From Acidobacteriota bacterium (GTDB taxonomy: Bacteria > Acidobacteriota > Thermoanaerobaculia > Thermoanaerobaculales > Sulfomarinibacteraceae), in the NCBI GenBank assembly GCA_024641545.1, contig JAHECW010000007.1, positions 1 to 63,970 of the forward strand: a DNA stretch of 63,970 nt, given 5' to 3'. Shown piece after piece: positions 35,321 to 43,692 of this stretch. The translations under genes were made by a program, and so were the position numbers. The notes below the pieces were generated by a model. That model had not been told where the DNA came from. It saw only the letters and a list, made by a program, of their open reading frames with translations, and made no database searches. Position 1 is the stretch's first letter; each line of letters opens with the position of its first letter.

Positions 35321-35353
35321 AAAAAGACCCGAGGGGCGCCGACCCTTCGGGTC
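35321..35353 (-). terminator. Intrinsic terminator of the trypsin-like protease gene
   Basis: Read on the minus strand: GACCCGA...TCGGGTC followed by TTTTTG, 25 bases after the protease stop. Confidence 0.8.
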
Positions 35354-35378
35354 AGGTTGAAACGGGGGTTGTGCCGGA

Positions 35379-36668
35379 TCAGGGGACGGCCGAACTCCAG
35401 GCGCCGGTGGTGCCGGACTCGAACCCATCGGAAAAGATGTCGTTGGTATTGGCGATCGCGCTCGGAGGCAGGTTCGACCCGAGATCGGCAATCACCTGCT
35501 CGATGAGCACGCCGGTGTTGATGCTCGTGCTGCCGCAGTGGTGAAGCGCAATGATCTGCTGGTCGTCATAGGACACCACCGGCGAGCCCGAGGAGCCTCC
35601 CTGCGTGTCGGCGCGGTAGCCCATGTCCGGTCCGGGTCGCGAGCCGCAGCCGCCGTAGTTTTTTGAAACAACAAACGGCCAACCGTCCGGGTCCAACCCT
35701 TCGGAGCTGAAAACGGCGATCCGCTTGCCCCAGCCGGAGGGGTGCTGGGGAATGTAGAGCCGCTCTCCGATCACCCCACCGGTCGGCCGCAAGGTGAAGA
35801 AGCCGTAGGTCGACGATGGGTTGACCGACAGCTGGACGAGGGCGTAGTCATAGTCGTAGGAGGTCTGGATCAGAGTTCCGGACGTGGTGACGATGGTCCC
35901 CGGACATTGCAACTGCCAGCAGTTGGTCGAGCAGTCGGCGCCCTCGGCCATGAACTCGTAGTTGGTGTTGCTCGCCGCCCCCTGGGTGCTGATGCAGTGG
36001 TTGTTGGTCAACATGTGGCCGTCGTTCCCCACCAACCAGCCGGTGCAGAGCGAGGATCCGTTGATGAGGAGCCTCGCCACCGCTCTGCTCTTGTCATAGA
36101 CGTTCGGCTCAGAAACCTCGTAGCACGGCGCCCACTCGGAGTCGTCCGCCCCGATGATGGCCTCCGGAGCGCTGCCTGCACCCGTTTCCCCGGGCGTGAA
36201 CCCACGGGCAAATCGGTCGATGACGTAGCCGAACCCCCCGCTCCCACCGGCTGCCCAGAGCTCGACAACGGCCGTGTCGCCGGCGATGTGGATGCCCCAG
36301 AAACCGTCGTCGTCGAGACCGAGGTCGTCGACGCCGTACCTCTCGTAGCGCCACGATCTCGATCCATCCGGCGACCGCACCACGACGAAGTCCCCCTCGC
36401 CGAGTTCGAGGCGACCGAAGTGCGGGCAGATGTACGACGCATTCGGATAGTGGATGACGTCGGACCACACCAATTGCGCCGCCCCGATATCGCTGCTCCC
36501 CAGGTACGGGTTGGGCGAGGCATAGCTCTCGTGGATGTCTTCACCGACAATCTCCACGGTCGGCGCCGGTTGGCTCGCGTCCGCCGGTCTGGTGGCGGCT
36601 GCGGCGGCCGGACCCGCGGCGGTCAACAAGAATGTCAATACGAATACGACCAGGATTGCACGGTACAT
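35379..36668 (-). CDS. Secreted trypsin-like serine endopeptidase with C-terminal tail
   Basis: 429 residues. ATG 36668 with a GGAGGAGAAG ribosome site; signal peptide MYRAILVVFVLTFLLTAAGPAAAAA. An N-terminal beta domain (about 40-150), then a chymotrypsin-fold domain with a full triad: His224 (MLTNNHC), Asp274 (YDYALVQL) and Ser360 (TQGGSSGSPVV). Several cysteines (about eight) suggest disulfides. The C-terminus is IFSDGFESGTTGAWSSAVP, the shared tail. Similar to glutamyl-endopeptidase-like or lysyl-endopeptidase-like bacterial trypsins; specificity not assigned. Followed by its own terminator. Confidence 0.87.
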   Translation of the reverse strand: MYRAILVVFVLTFLLTAAGPAAAAATRPADASQPAPTVEIVGEDIHESYASPNPYLGSSDIGAAQLVWSDVIHYPNASYICPHFGRLELGEGDFVVVRSPDGSRSWRYERYGVDDLGLDDDGFWGIHIAGDTAVVELWAAGGSGGFGYVIDRFARGFTPGETGAGSAPEAIIGADDSEWAPCYEVSEPNVYDKSRAVARLLINGSSLCTGWLVGNDGHMLTNNHCISTQGAASNTNYEFMAEGADCSTNCWQLQCPGTIVTTSGTLIQTSYDYDYALVQLSVNPSSTYGFFTLRPTGGVIGERLYIPQHPSGWGKRIAVFSSEGLDPDGWPFVVSKNYGGCGSRPGPDMGYRADTQGGSSGSPVVSYDDQQIIALHHCGSTSINTGVLIEQVIADLGSNLPPSAIANTNDIFSDGFESGTTGAWSSAVP

Positions 36669-36918
36669 GGACTTCTCCTCCCGCCACGCCCCCGGCCGGC
36701 GATCGGCTGCCGCCGGGTTTTGGTTGATCTACGGCTGACGCCCGCGCCGGGCCGGACGACGGCGACCGCTGAACCCGAGCCTCACTGTAATCGAGAACCC
36801 GGAAGAAAACCAACTCGGCCCCCCCGGGCGAAGTGCCGGGCGGCGCTGCATCGTGACCGGACCCGCCCGGGTCGTGTATCATCCCTGACGGTCCCCGAGC
36901 GGGGCACAAAGGAGAGAC

Positions 36919-37335
36919 ATGAACAACCGCACCTTTACCATCATCAAACCGGACTCGGTTGAAAACGGCAACGTCGGCAAGATCATCGCCCATCTCGAAG
37001 GCGAGGGGTTTCGCATCGTCGCCGGCCGGATGACCCGTCTCAGCACGGATCAGGCTCGAGCCTTTTACGCGGTCCACTCCAAACGACCCTTCTACAACGA
37101 TCTCGTCGCCTACATGACCTCCGGACCGGTGTGGGTCATGTCGTTGGAGCGCGACAACGCCGTGCCCCACCTTCGAAAGACCATGGGCGCGACCAATCCC
37201 GCCGAGGCCGACCAGGGAACGGTCCGCGCTCTCTACGGAGAGTCCATCGAGCGCAACGCGATCCACGGCTCGGATTCGGACGAGAACGCCGCCATCGAGA
37301 ATGCGTTCTTTTTCGCCGCGAGCGAGTTGATTTGA
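36919..37335 (+). CDS. ndk: Nucleoside diphosphate kinase
   Basis: 138 residues, normal length. Transfers the gamma phosphate between NTPs and NDPs through a phosphohistidine. Starts MNNRTFTIIKPDSVENGNVG; the active-site block NAIHGSDS has His116. RPFYNDLVAYMTSGPVWVM and the ATNPAEADQGTVR block are also typical. ATG 36919 follows AAAGGAGAG. First gene of an overlapping trio with dCMP deaminase and trmB. Confidence 0.97.
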   Translation: MNNRTFTIIKPDSVENGNVGKIIAHLEGEGFRIVAGRMTRLSTDQARAFYAVHSKRPFYNDLVAYMTSGPVWVMSLERDNAVPHLRKTMGATNPAEADQGTVRALYGESIERNAIHGSDSDENAAIENAFFFAASELI

Positions 37336-37793
37336 CCGACGGCGCCGCACCGGTCCGGGTTTCCTGGGAACGCTATTTCATGAATCTGGCGATCCAGGCG
37401 GCGACACGATCGACCTGTCCGCGCAAGCACGTCGGAGCGGTGATCGTGCGCGACAAAACGGTTCTTTCCACGGGCTACAACGGTTCCATCCGCGGTGCAC
37501 CACACTGCACCGAGGTCGGTTGTCTGATGGAGAACGACCACTGTGTCCGAACGGTCCACGCCGAAGCCAACGCATTGGTCCAGGCCGCACACAACGGAGT
37601 TCGTCTCGAAGGCGCCGAAATCTACGTCACCGCCTCGCCGTGTTTCAACTGTTTCAAGCTCATCGTCAACGCGGGGATCAGAACGGTTCTTTACGGTGAG
37701 TTCTACCGAGACGACAAGGTCCTGCGGTTCGCCGAAGAACTCGGGACCACAATGGTGCACCTGGGTCTCGTGGAAAGACCCCCGGCGCCATGA
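37332..37793 (+). CDS. dCMP deaminase-type cytidine deaminase
   Basis: 153 residues. Zinc-dependent deaminase of the dCMP deaminase/ComEB family, giving dUMP for dTTP synthesis; fits next to ndk. Zinc site HAEANAL with PCFNC; the extra Cys/His block GAPHCTEVGCLMENDHCVRTVH is typical for dCMP deaminase. The conserved N-terminal WERYFMNLA lies upstream of the first ATG (37380), so I start at TTG 37332, which overlaps the ndk stop as TTGA. A TTG start is unusual but the protein frame demands an upstream one. Confidence 0.88.
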   Translation: MTDGAAPVRVSWERYFMNLAIQAATRSTCPRKHVGAVIVRDKTVLSTGYNGSIRGAPHCTEVGCLMENDHCVRTVHAEANALVQAAHNGVRLEGAEIYVTASPCFNCFKLIVNAGIRTVLYGEFYRDDKVLRFAEELGTTMVHLGLVERPPAP

Positions 37794-38374
37794 TCGACCT
37801 CGACCTCAACCGGGTCGGGGTTCCTCTTAAGTGGCCCGAGATCTTCGGTCGATCCGCTCCGGCGGATGTCGAGATTGGTTCCGGTAAGGGCAAGTTCCTG
37901 CTCGATCTCGCGGCGACGCAACCGGAACGCGACTTTCTTGCGGTCGAGAGGGCCGGCAAGTACCACCGGCTCTGCTGCGACCGCGCCGCCCGACGCGGGC
38001 TCTCCAACGTCAGATTGGTCCGCACCACCGCCGAAGATCTGCTTTTCCGGCTCCTCGTCGGGGCCTCCGTGGGACGCATCTTTGTTCTCTTCCCGGACCC
38101 GTGGCCGAAGAAACGCCACCACAAGCGCCGCCTGATCAAACCCGATGTGGTCGCGGCCATGCACAGCGCGCTGATCCCGGGCGGCCGACTTCTCGTCAAG
38201 ACCGACCACGAGGGTTATGCGGAGGCCATCTCCGAGGTCCTGGCGGGCGCCGTCGGCTTCTCGGTCCTCGACGCCGAGGAGGCCTATGCCGGGCTCCCCG
38301 AGACCGGCTTCGAGCGCAAATACCGGCAACAGGGGCGTCCGATCTACCCTTTCGCGCTGCAGAAAACAGGCTGA
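37790..38374 (+). CDS. trmB: tRNA (guanine46-N7)-methyltransferase TrmB
   Basis: 194 residues. Methylates G46 of tRNA using SAM. Motif I is VEIGSGKGKFLLDLA; the family signature FPDPWPKKRHHKRRL is intact, and LVKTDHEGYAEAI and TGFERKYRQQGRPIYPF close the domain. ATG 37790 overlaps the deaminase stop (ATGA). Slightly shorter than E. coli TrmB, lacking the basic N-terminal extension. Confidence 0.95.
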   Translation: MIDLDLNRVGVPLKWPEIFGRSAPADVEIGSGKGKFLLDLAATQPERDFLAVERAGKYHRLCCDRAARRGLSNVRLVRTTAEDLLFRLLVGASVGRIFVLFPDPWPKKRHHKRRLIKPDVVAAMHSALIPGGRLLVKTDHEGYAEAISEVLAGAVGFSVLDAEEAYAGLPETGFERKYRQQGRPIYPFALQKTG

Positions 38375-38469
38375 AGACGCCCGCAACGCAGCGAGACACA
38401 GAGGGACTGATTCCAGTGCTGTCCTCGAGGCCGTACCAGGAACCGGGAGAATCGATTCGCCGAGCGCGG

Positions 38470-39849
38470 CTACTCCACCACTCCCGTGATGGCGCTTCCG
38501 TCCGAGAGCTGGACCTGCCATCGCACCGTCACTTTGCTGCGGGTGGAAGGCAGCCGGATCGAGCCGGTCCGGAGATCTTCACCCGGCGCGAGATAGGTCT
38601 CGACAAAACGAACCGCGTCCGGTCCGCCGGATGGACTCGGGCTCCACTCACCTTGGCCCATCGAACCGAGAATGACGCGATCGAAGCCGCCACGGGAGGT
38701 CGCCACCAGCGCCCCCGAGGCGACCTCCACCTGGACCCAGTTGCCGAACCCGGTGATCGCGCTGCGAAAGACGCTGGCATTGGCAAACCGAACCGTCAAT
38801 TCACGACCGCTGCGATCGAGCTGAATCTCGATCTTCGGGGCGGGGCCCTCACCACCGAGATAGCGAATCAACTCCTCCCGATCGAGGCCGAGATTGGGCC
38901 CCACCGGCGGCAGCGACACCAGGTCCCAGCCCTCCAACTCCGGGAGAATCGTCCGGTGGCACTCGGTCAGGTCGAAGCCGAGTCTGGCCGCGTCCATCCA
39001 GGCCACCGCGATGGTCTGGCCGGCGCCGAACGAGCGCCCTCCCCACGTCAGGGAGCGATTGGTCACAAAGCTGCGATCCAGGGTCGAGGCCCGCTTGACC
39101 TCGGCGGTCGCCTCGTCGGTCAAGACATCGACATCCTCCGCCCAACCACCGACCTCGGGCTCGGTCCGGGGGCGCAACGACAATCCGACCCGCACCCGAA
39201 CGCCCAGATCCCTGAGGGCCGCCAACCGAACCGACAACGGCTGGTTGTCCAGGTCTTCGAGACCACGAAGATCGGCGATCTGGGGCCCGAAGAGCGGTAC
39301 GAGGCATCGATGAGCGGCCTTGGCCACCGCCTGACCCAGCCGGGTCTCGATCTGAGACACGCGGAGAATCGGGATCACCGCCAGACCGGACTGTTGAGCG
39401 AACCGCGACACGAATCCGGCGGTTCCTTCACCGAGCTCAGGAAGATCCAGGATGATCTCGGAGGGCAACCGCTGTCCGAAATCGCTCTCCAGCGCGGCCC
39501 ATACGGCGTCGGCGGCGTCGCCGTCGTCCTTCGAAATCGGCTGCGGAATCTCCAACATCACCGCGGTCGGGATCGGCCCGTCAACGGGCGGCGACGGGAG
39601 GAGTTGAACCACCGGCACGCCGCCTGAGAGCCGGATCGCTCCCCGGCGGACCACCAGTTGGTCGACCCCAACCGCGGCAAGGCGGCCCGCCGTCTCGGCG
39701 TCGATGCCTTCGCCGGTGAGCCAGACCGTCGTCCTTCGCGGCGTGGGGGCGACATCGGCACTCAGTTGCCCCAGCTTCTGGTCGGAACACGCGGCGAGGA
39801 CCGGAACACCCGCCAACAGCACCGCGAGGTGAAAACGTCGCAGCTTCAT
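38470..39849 (-). CDS. Putative lipoprotein, possibly DUF3142-like, 459 residues
   Basis: Starts MKLRRFHLAVLLAGVPVLAACSDQ, a type II signal peptide with lipobox LAAC. The mature part resembles a TIM-barrel-type protein (DUF3142-like by pattern, not confirmed): TTVWLTGEGIDAETAGRLAAVGVDQLVVRR, EIILDLPELGEGTAGFVSRFAQQSGLAVIPIL, ALRDLGVRVRVGLSLRP. The C-terminal 130 residues are beta-rich (ELTVRFANASVFRSAITGFGNWVQVEV, VRWQVQLSDGSAITGVV). No catalytic motif known to me. TAGGAT lies exactly six bases upstream of the ATG and there is no ribosome site. Confidence 0.65.
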   Translation of the reverse strand: MKLRRFHLAVLLAGVPVLAACSDQKLGQLSADVAPTPRRTTVWLTGEGIDAETAGRLAAVGVDQLVVRRGAIRLSGGVPVVQLLPSPPVDGPIPTAVMLEIPQPISKDDGDAADAVWAALESDFGQRLPSEIILDLPELGEGTAGFVSRFAQQSGLAVIPILRVSQIETRLGQAVAKAAHRCLVPLFGPQIADLRGLEDLDNQPLSVRLAALRDLGVRVRVGLSLRPRTEPEVGGWAEDVDVLTDEATAEVKRASTLDRSFVTNRSLTWGGRSFGAGQTIAVAWMDAARLGFDLTECHRTILPELEGWDLVSLPPVGPNLGLDREELIRYLGGEGPAPKIEIQLDRSGRELTVRFANASVFRSAITGFGNWVQVEVASGALVATSRGGFDRVILGSMGQGEWSPSPSGGPDAVRFVETYLAPGEDLRTGSIRLPSTRSKVTVRWQVQLSDGSAITGVVE

Positions 39850-39855
39850 GCCGTC

Positions 39856-39861
39856 ATCCTA
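39856..39861 (-). promoter_or_regulatory. -10 hexamer TAGGAT, six bases before the lipoprotein ATG
   Basis: Minus strand TAGGAT-gacggc-ATG; upstream is CTTTTTGT, no -35 consensus. Confidence 0.4.
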
Positions 39862-39889
39862 ACAAAAAGCGCGGCAAAGACGGCGCCTC

Positions 39890-42800
39890 TCATGCGAGCG
39901 GCATCTCGATTCGGATCCGAAGGCCGCGCGCGCCGTTCTCGGCTTCGACCCTCCCGTGGCACCGAGTCACCACCTGCCGCACCAGCGCCAGACCCAGCCC
40001 GCTGCCCGATGCCGTGGTCGAGAAATGGGGGGAGAACAGATCCTGGAGCTGGCCGGACGGGACCCCTCCCCCACTGTCCTCGATTTCCATGACTCCCTGG
40101 CCCCCGCCCGCGGTGACCGTGAGGAGAATCTCTCCCGGACCGTCAGCGAGAGCGTCGAGACTGTTCTGCAGGAGATTCGCCAACGCCCGTTTGAGCCATT
40201 GTCGATCCGCCATCACCGTCGCCGAGGCCGGTGCCGGGAGATTGCGGGTGACGACAATCCCACGCCGATCGAGCACCCCGAGGCCCTCCGTGAGCTCTCT
40301 CACGGCATCGCTGAGATCGACCGGCACCGGCTGCCAGTGCTCGAGGGCGACGAGGTTCGAGAACGAGATCGCGGTGTCCTGGAGGCGGTCGACCTGGACC
40401 GCGATCTCACGGCACGCCTCCTCGAGCAGGCCGTCGAGGCCGGGGTCCTGCCGACGCCTCGCCTGATCCAGCTCCTGGACCCAGAGACGGACCGGCGTCA
40501 GCGGGTTCTTGACCTCATGGGCGACGATTCGAGCGAGCTGATTGAGCTGTTGCAAGCGATCCAACCGGACCACCTCTGTCACGTCGTCGATGACCGCCAC
40601 GAGACCGCTCCTGCCATCCGGAAGTGGGACCTTCGCCAGCCCGATGCGCCAGGTCAGATCACGCCCGGGAATCGGTTGCAACGTGATCCCGACCTCGGCG
40701 GAATCACTCATGTCCGCAGCCAGTTTCCGCACCTGGTCGTGGACCAGCTTCGCGTTTTCGTCGAGCAGCGCCTGGGCGCTCGGGTTGGTGAATTTCAGGT
40801 TTCCGTCGGGCTCAAACACCATCACCGCGGGCGACAGATTGGCCAGGGTGATCCGGAGGAGCTCTTCCTGGTGGCGCAGGCTGAGTTCCCGCCGTCTCAC
40901 CTCTTCGTTCATCGATCGGACCGCATCGAGGACCTCGGCGAGATCGGTTTCCCGGGGCCGGCGAACCGGTCCGACCGGTTCACCCCGCACCAGTCGCCCG
41001 GCAAGATCCACGAGTTCCCGCAGCGACACGCTCAACCGCTCCTCGATCCGACCGGTCGCGATGAGGGCGATCAAGGCCGCGAGAAGCGCTCCGGTCAACA
41101 ACCAGTCCACCGCGTCGGGGGCCTCTCCGGCACGCAACGGATCGGCCCGATAAAGCTGGAGAATCACGCGCGTGCCTTCCACGGCGACGGCCCCTGCCGA
41201 CGTCACCCACTTCGGGCGCCGCAGAACCACGGTGTCGGTGCGGCCGAGCAGGTAGGCCGGGAACGCCTCAACCGCCGGGAGTTGCGAGAGCCGCCCGACG
41301 CTGTACAGATCCGGTCTCGACACCGCCACCGCCGCGGTCCGGTCGAAGAAGACGACCTCTCCACCCCATCCCCGTGCGAGCCAGGCGGCGAGTTGGTCAT
41401 CGACGACCACGCCGCCGCCGAGGTGCTCGATGGTGTAGCGCGCCGCTTCGAAGGCGTCACGACCGATCACCTCCTCGAGGCGAGCCTCCTCGCGCCCCAG
41501 CCGAAGTTGGAGAAACAGGGTGAGGATCACCAGCGGGATCACCACGCCGCCGGCGACCAGAAGCCGCAGCCGCCCACCGAAGGTCGCGAACTGCTCTCGC
41601 CGCACCACCGGCGGCCGCGCCAGCACGAGCCCGATGAAGGCCCAGACAACCGCGAGGGCGATCCGAACCACCCACACCGGGGGGGCCGGCGGGTGGGCCA
41701 CCGCGGCCACCAACCAGTCCCCTCGCCGCTGCACCCGCGCCAAAGCGCCGCCGTCACCCACCCTGATGCCGGTCCACACGGCCCCGGAGTGGTAGGCTTC
41801 GCCCGCCACGGCGGGATCGAGGCCGCTGATTTCAGGGTGAAGCGTGGCGGCGACCGACCCCGACCGGGTGAGCACCGCGTACCACACCGGCCTCTGCCAA
41901 GCGTCTCCGAGGGGGTCTCCGCTCGCCCAGTCCGCAAGCCAGTTCCAGGGCTCGGTGGCGACGTCGAGCTCGACTCGGATCCCGTCAGCGCGGCCGAGCG
42001 GCCACGCCCGAACGAGGCGCTGCCGGTCGCCCGCCGGCGACAAATCTCCCCAACTGGAGAGCTCGAGATCGTCCGCGCTGACCACCGTGAGCCGCGACGG
42101 CGTCGACCACCCGTCGAGCCCCCACCGCCGGGCGAGCACCGTCGCGAGATCGTCGAGACGACACCGGTCGGCTGCGTCCGGCAGCACCTCCTCGGTTGCG
42201 ACGGTCGAACGCGGCAGCACGACCCCACCCGTCCCGGCCGGGCCGGCATCCAGGATCTGCGCCGGATACCAGGCCAGATCAACGACCAGCCCGACGAGCG
42301 CGAGGCACCCGGCGGCCAGTACTCGGCGCTCGAGCGGGAACGACCTTCCCGCCAGGCCCGGCCAGCCGCTGAGAACCCACGCCAGCGCGACCATCCAGAC
42401 CCCGCCCCAGCCGGGTCGAAGGAGATGGTTCGGCAGCCAGGATTCAAGACCGCTCAACGGTCCGGCCAGCCTCACGACCGCTCCCGCGAAAACGGTCACG
42501 ACGACCAGGAGACGGGCCCAGGGCCTCGGCAGCTCGCGGCCGAGACGCCCGACGGCGGCGCCGCCGAGCAGGATCAGGATCATCTGCTCCGCGCCGCCGA
42601 GGCCGACCGGCGTCCGCGCCGCGATCGCCAACCCGAGCAGGACCGCCGCCCAGGCGGCGCGCGGCGCCGCCAGCAGGCCGCAGATCACGACGACCAGCCA
42701 GCCGACGCTGAACAGGCCTCTTCTCTCGACCGCCGCGACTCCCTCGAATGCGACATGGACCTCGGCGCCGGGGGCAACCTCGGAGGTCACGGGAACGGCA

Positions 42801-43480
42801 TCGGAGTCGAATCTCCCGAGGATCAGCCGGTATCCCCGGGGAGCGCGCATGCCCCACGCCGTGCCGCCGCGAAGCTCGGCTCGGTCGGCCACCGTCACCG
42901 AGCCGACGATCCGGCCTTCGATCATCATCGGTTCCCGCAAGTGGAGCACCCCGCGAGACGCGGACCACTCGATGCCCCACGCCCTCGGCCCGAGAGGTCG
43001 CAGATCGATCGGGAAGTCCCGTTCGACCCCACCCCACGCGAGGAGCTGCCCCCGGTCGTCGGCAAGATAGATGGTCCGCCCTTCGGTCTGCCGCGCCACC
43101 CCATGGAGAAACTCGAACGGGCGTGTCGGATTCAGGGCCTCGCCGGTCGTCGCGAAAAGGCGGTTCAACCCGTCATCGCCGACAATCGCGCCCGCGGTCG
43201 ACAGCATCTCCCGGCAGTGGCCGTCGAAATCAGCCGCCAATCGCTCCGGTTCCGGCGCGGTCGCGACCGGGGCCATCGCCCCAGCCACGGCCAGGACCAC
43301 TCCCAACCAGGGCCAGCGACCGGCGCCGCTTGGCCGCGCGAGAAGAATCAGCAGGGCCACGACCGCGCCGAGAAGCCCGATCCGGGGCTCCAGCCCGGGC
43401 CACGGAGCGCAGATCACCAAAGCGGCCAGCGCGAGCCACCACGACCGGGTGAAAGAGGGATCTGATTCGCGGAAAACCAT
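39890..43480 (-). CDS. Very large membrane sensor histidine kinase, NtrY-like
   Basis: 1196 residues. ATG 43480 is chosen because the frame further upstream is only repeat sequence; TATACT lies eight bases upstream. At least ten membrane helices in two groups (about 20-80 and 280-440), with a large extracytoplasmic domain in between and another (about 440-640) between later helices. Then a membrane segment near 655, a HAMP-like stretch (VDLAGRLVRGEPVGPVRRP), a PAS domain (ITLANLSPAVMVFEPDGNLKFTN, about 880-970), the H-box with His988 (RIVAHEVKNPLTPVRLW), N-box LANLLQNSLDALADG and G-boxes EDSGGGVP and GSGLGLALVRQVV. The kinase core is like NtrY/NtrB. No response regulator is adjacent, so it is an orphan here; its signal is unknown. 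Confidence 0.85.
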   Translation of the reverse strand: MVFRESDPSFTRSWWLALAALVICAPWPGLEPRIGLLGAVVALLILLARPSGAGRWPWLGVVLAVAGAMAPVATAPEPERLAADFDGHCREMLSTAGAIVGDDGLNRLFATTGEALNPTRPFEFLHGVARQTEGRTIYLADDRGQLLAWGGVERDFPIDLRPLGPRAWGIEWSASRGVLHLREPMMIEGRIVGSVTVADRAELRGGTAWGMRAPRGYRLILGRFDSDAVPVTSEVAPGAEVHVAFEGVAAVERRGLFSVGWLVVVICGLLAAPRAAWAAVLLGLAIAARTPVGLGGAEQMILILLGGAAVGRLGRELPRPWARLLVVVTVFAGAVVRLAGPLSGLESWLPNHLLRPGWGGVWMVALAWVLSGWPGLAGRSFPLERRVLAAGCLALVGLVVDLAWYPAQILDAGPAGTGGVVLPRSTVATEEVLPDAADRCRLDDLATVLARRWGLDGWSTPSRLTVVSADDLELSSWGDLSPAGDRQRLVRAWPLGRADGIRVELDVATEPWNWLADWASGDPLGDAWQRPVWYAVLTRSGSVAATLHPEISGLDPAVAGEAYHSGAVWTGIRVGDGGALARVQRRGDWLVAAVAHPPAPPVWVVRIALAVVWAFIGLVLARPPVVRREQFATFGGRLRLLVAGGVVIPLVILTLFLQLRLGREEARLEEVIGRDAFEAARYTIEHLGGGVVVDDQLAAWLARGWGGEVVFFDRTAAVAVSRPDLYSVGRLSQLPAVEAFPAYLLGRTDTVVLRRPKWVTSAGAVAVEGTRVILQLYRADPLRAGEAPDAVDWLLTGALLAALIALIATGRIEERLSVSLRELVDLAGRLVRGEPVGPVRRPRETDLAEVLDAVRSMNEEVRRRELSLRHQEELLRITLANLSPAVMVFEPDGNLKFTNPSAQALLDENAKLVHDQVRKLAADMSDSAEVGITLQPIPGRDLTWRIGLAKVPLPDGRSGLVAVIDDVTEVVRLDRLQQLNQLARIVAHEVKNPLTPVRLWVQELDQARRRQDPGLDGLLEEACREIAVQVDRLQDTAISFSNLVALEHWQPVPVDLSDAVRELTEGLGVLDRRGIVVTRNLPAPASATVMADRQWLKRALANLLQNSLDALADGPGEILLTVTAGGGQGVMEIEDSGGGVPSGQLQDLFSPHFSTTASGSGLGLALVRQVVTRCHGRVEAENGARGLRIRIEMPLA

Positions 43481-43524
43481 ACCGGACCAGTATAGGGCGA
43501 CAGAACCCGGACATGGCATCCTCA

Positions 43525-43663
<139 letters not shown>

Positions 43664-43692
43664 GTAGAATATCCACCGCAAAGGAGAAGCCC

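Noticed and set aside
39956-43465. Plus-strand open frame of 1169 codons opposite the sensor kinase
   Set aside because: Arises from high-GC antisense of a real gene; the translation is Arg/Pro/His-rich without domains, while the minus strand has all kinase motifs.
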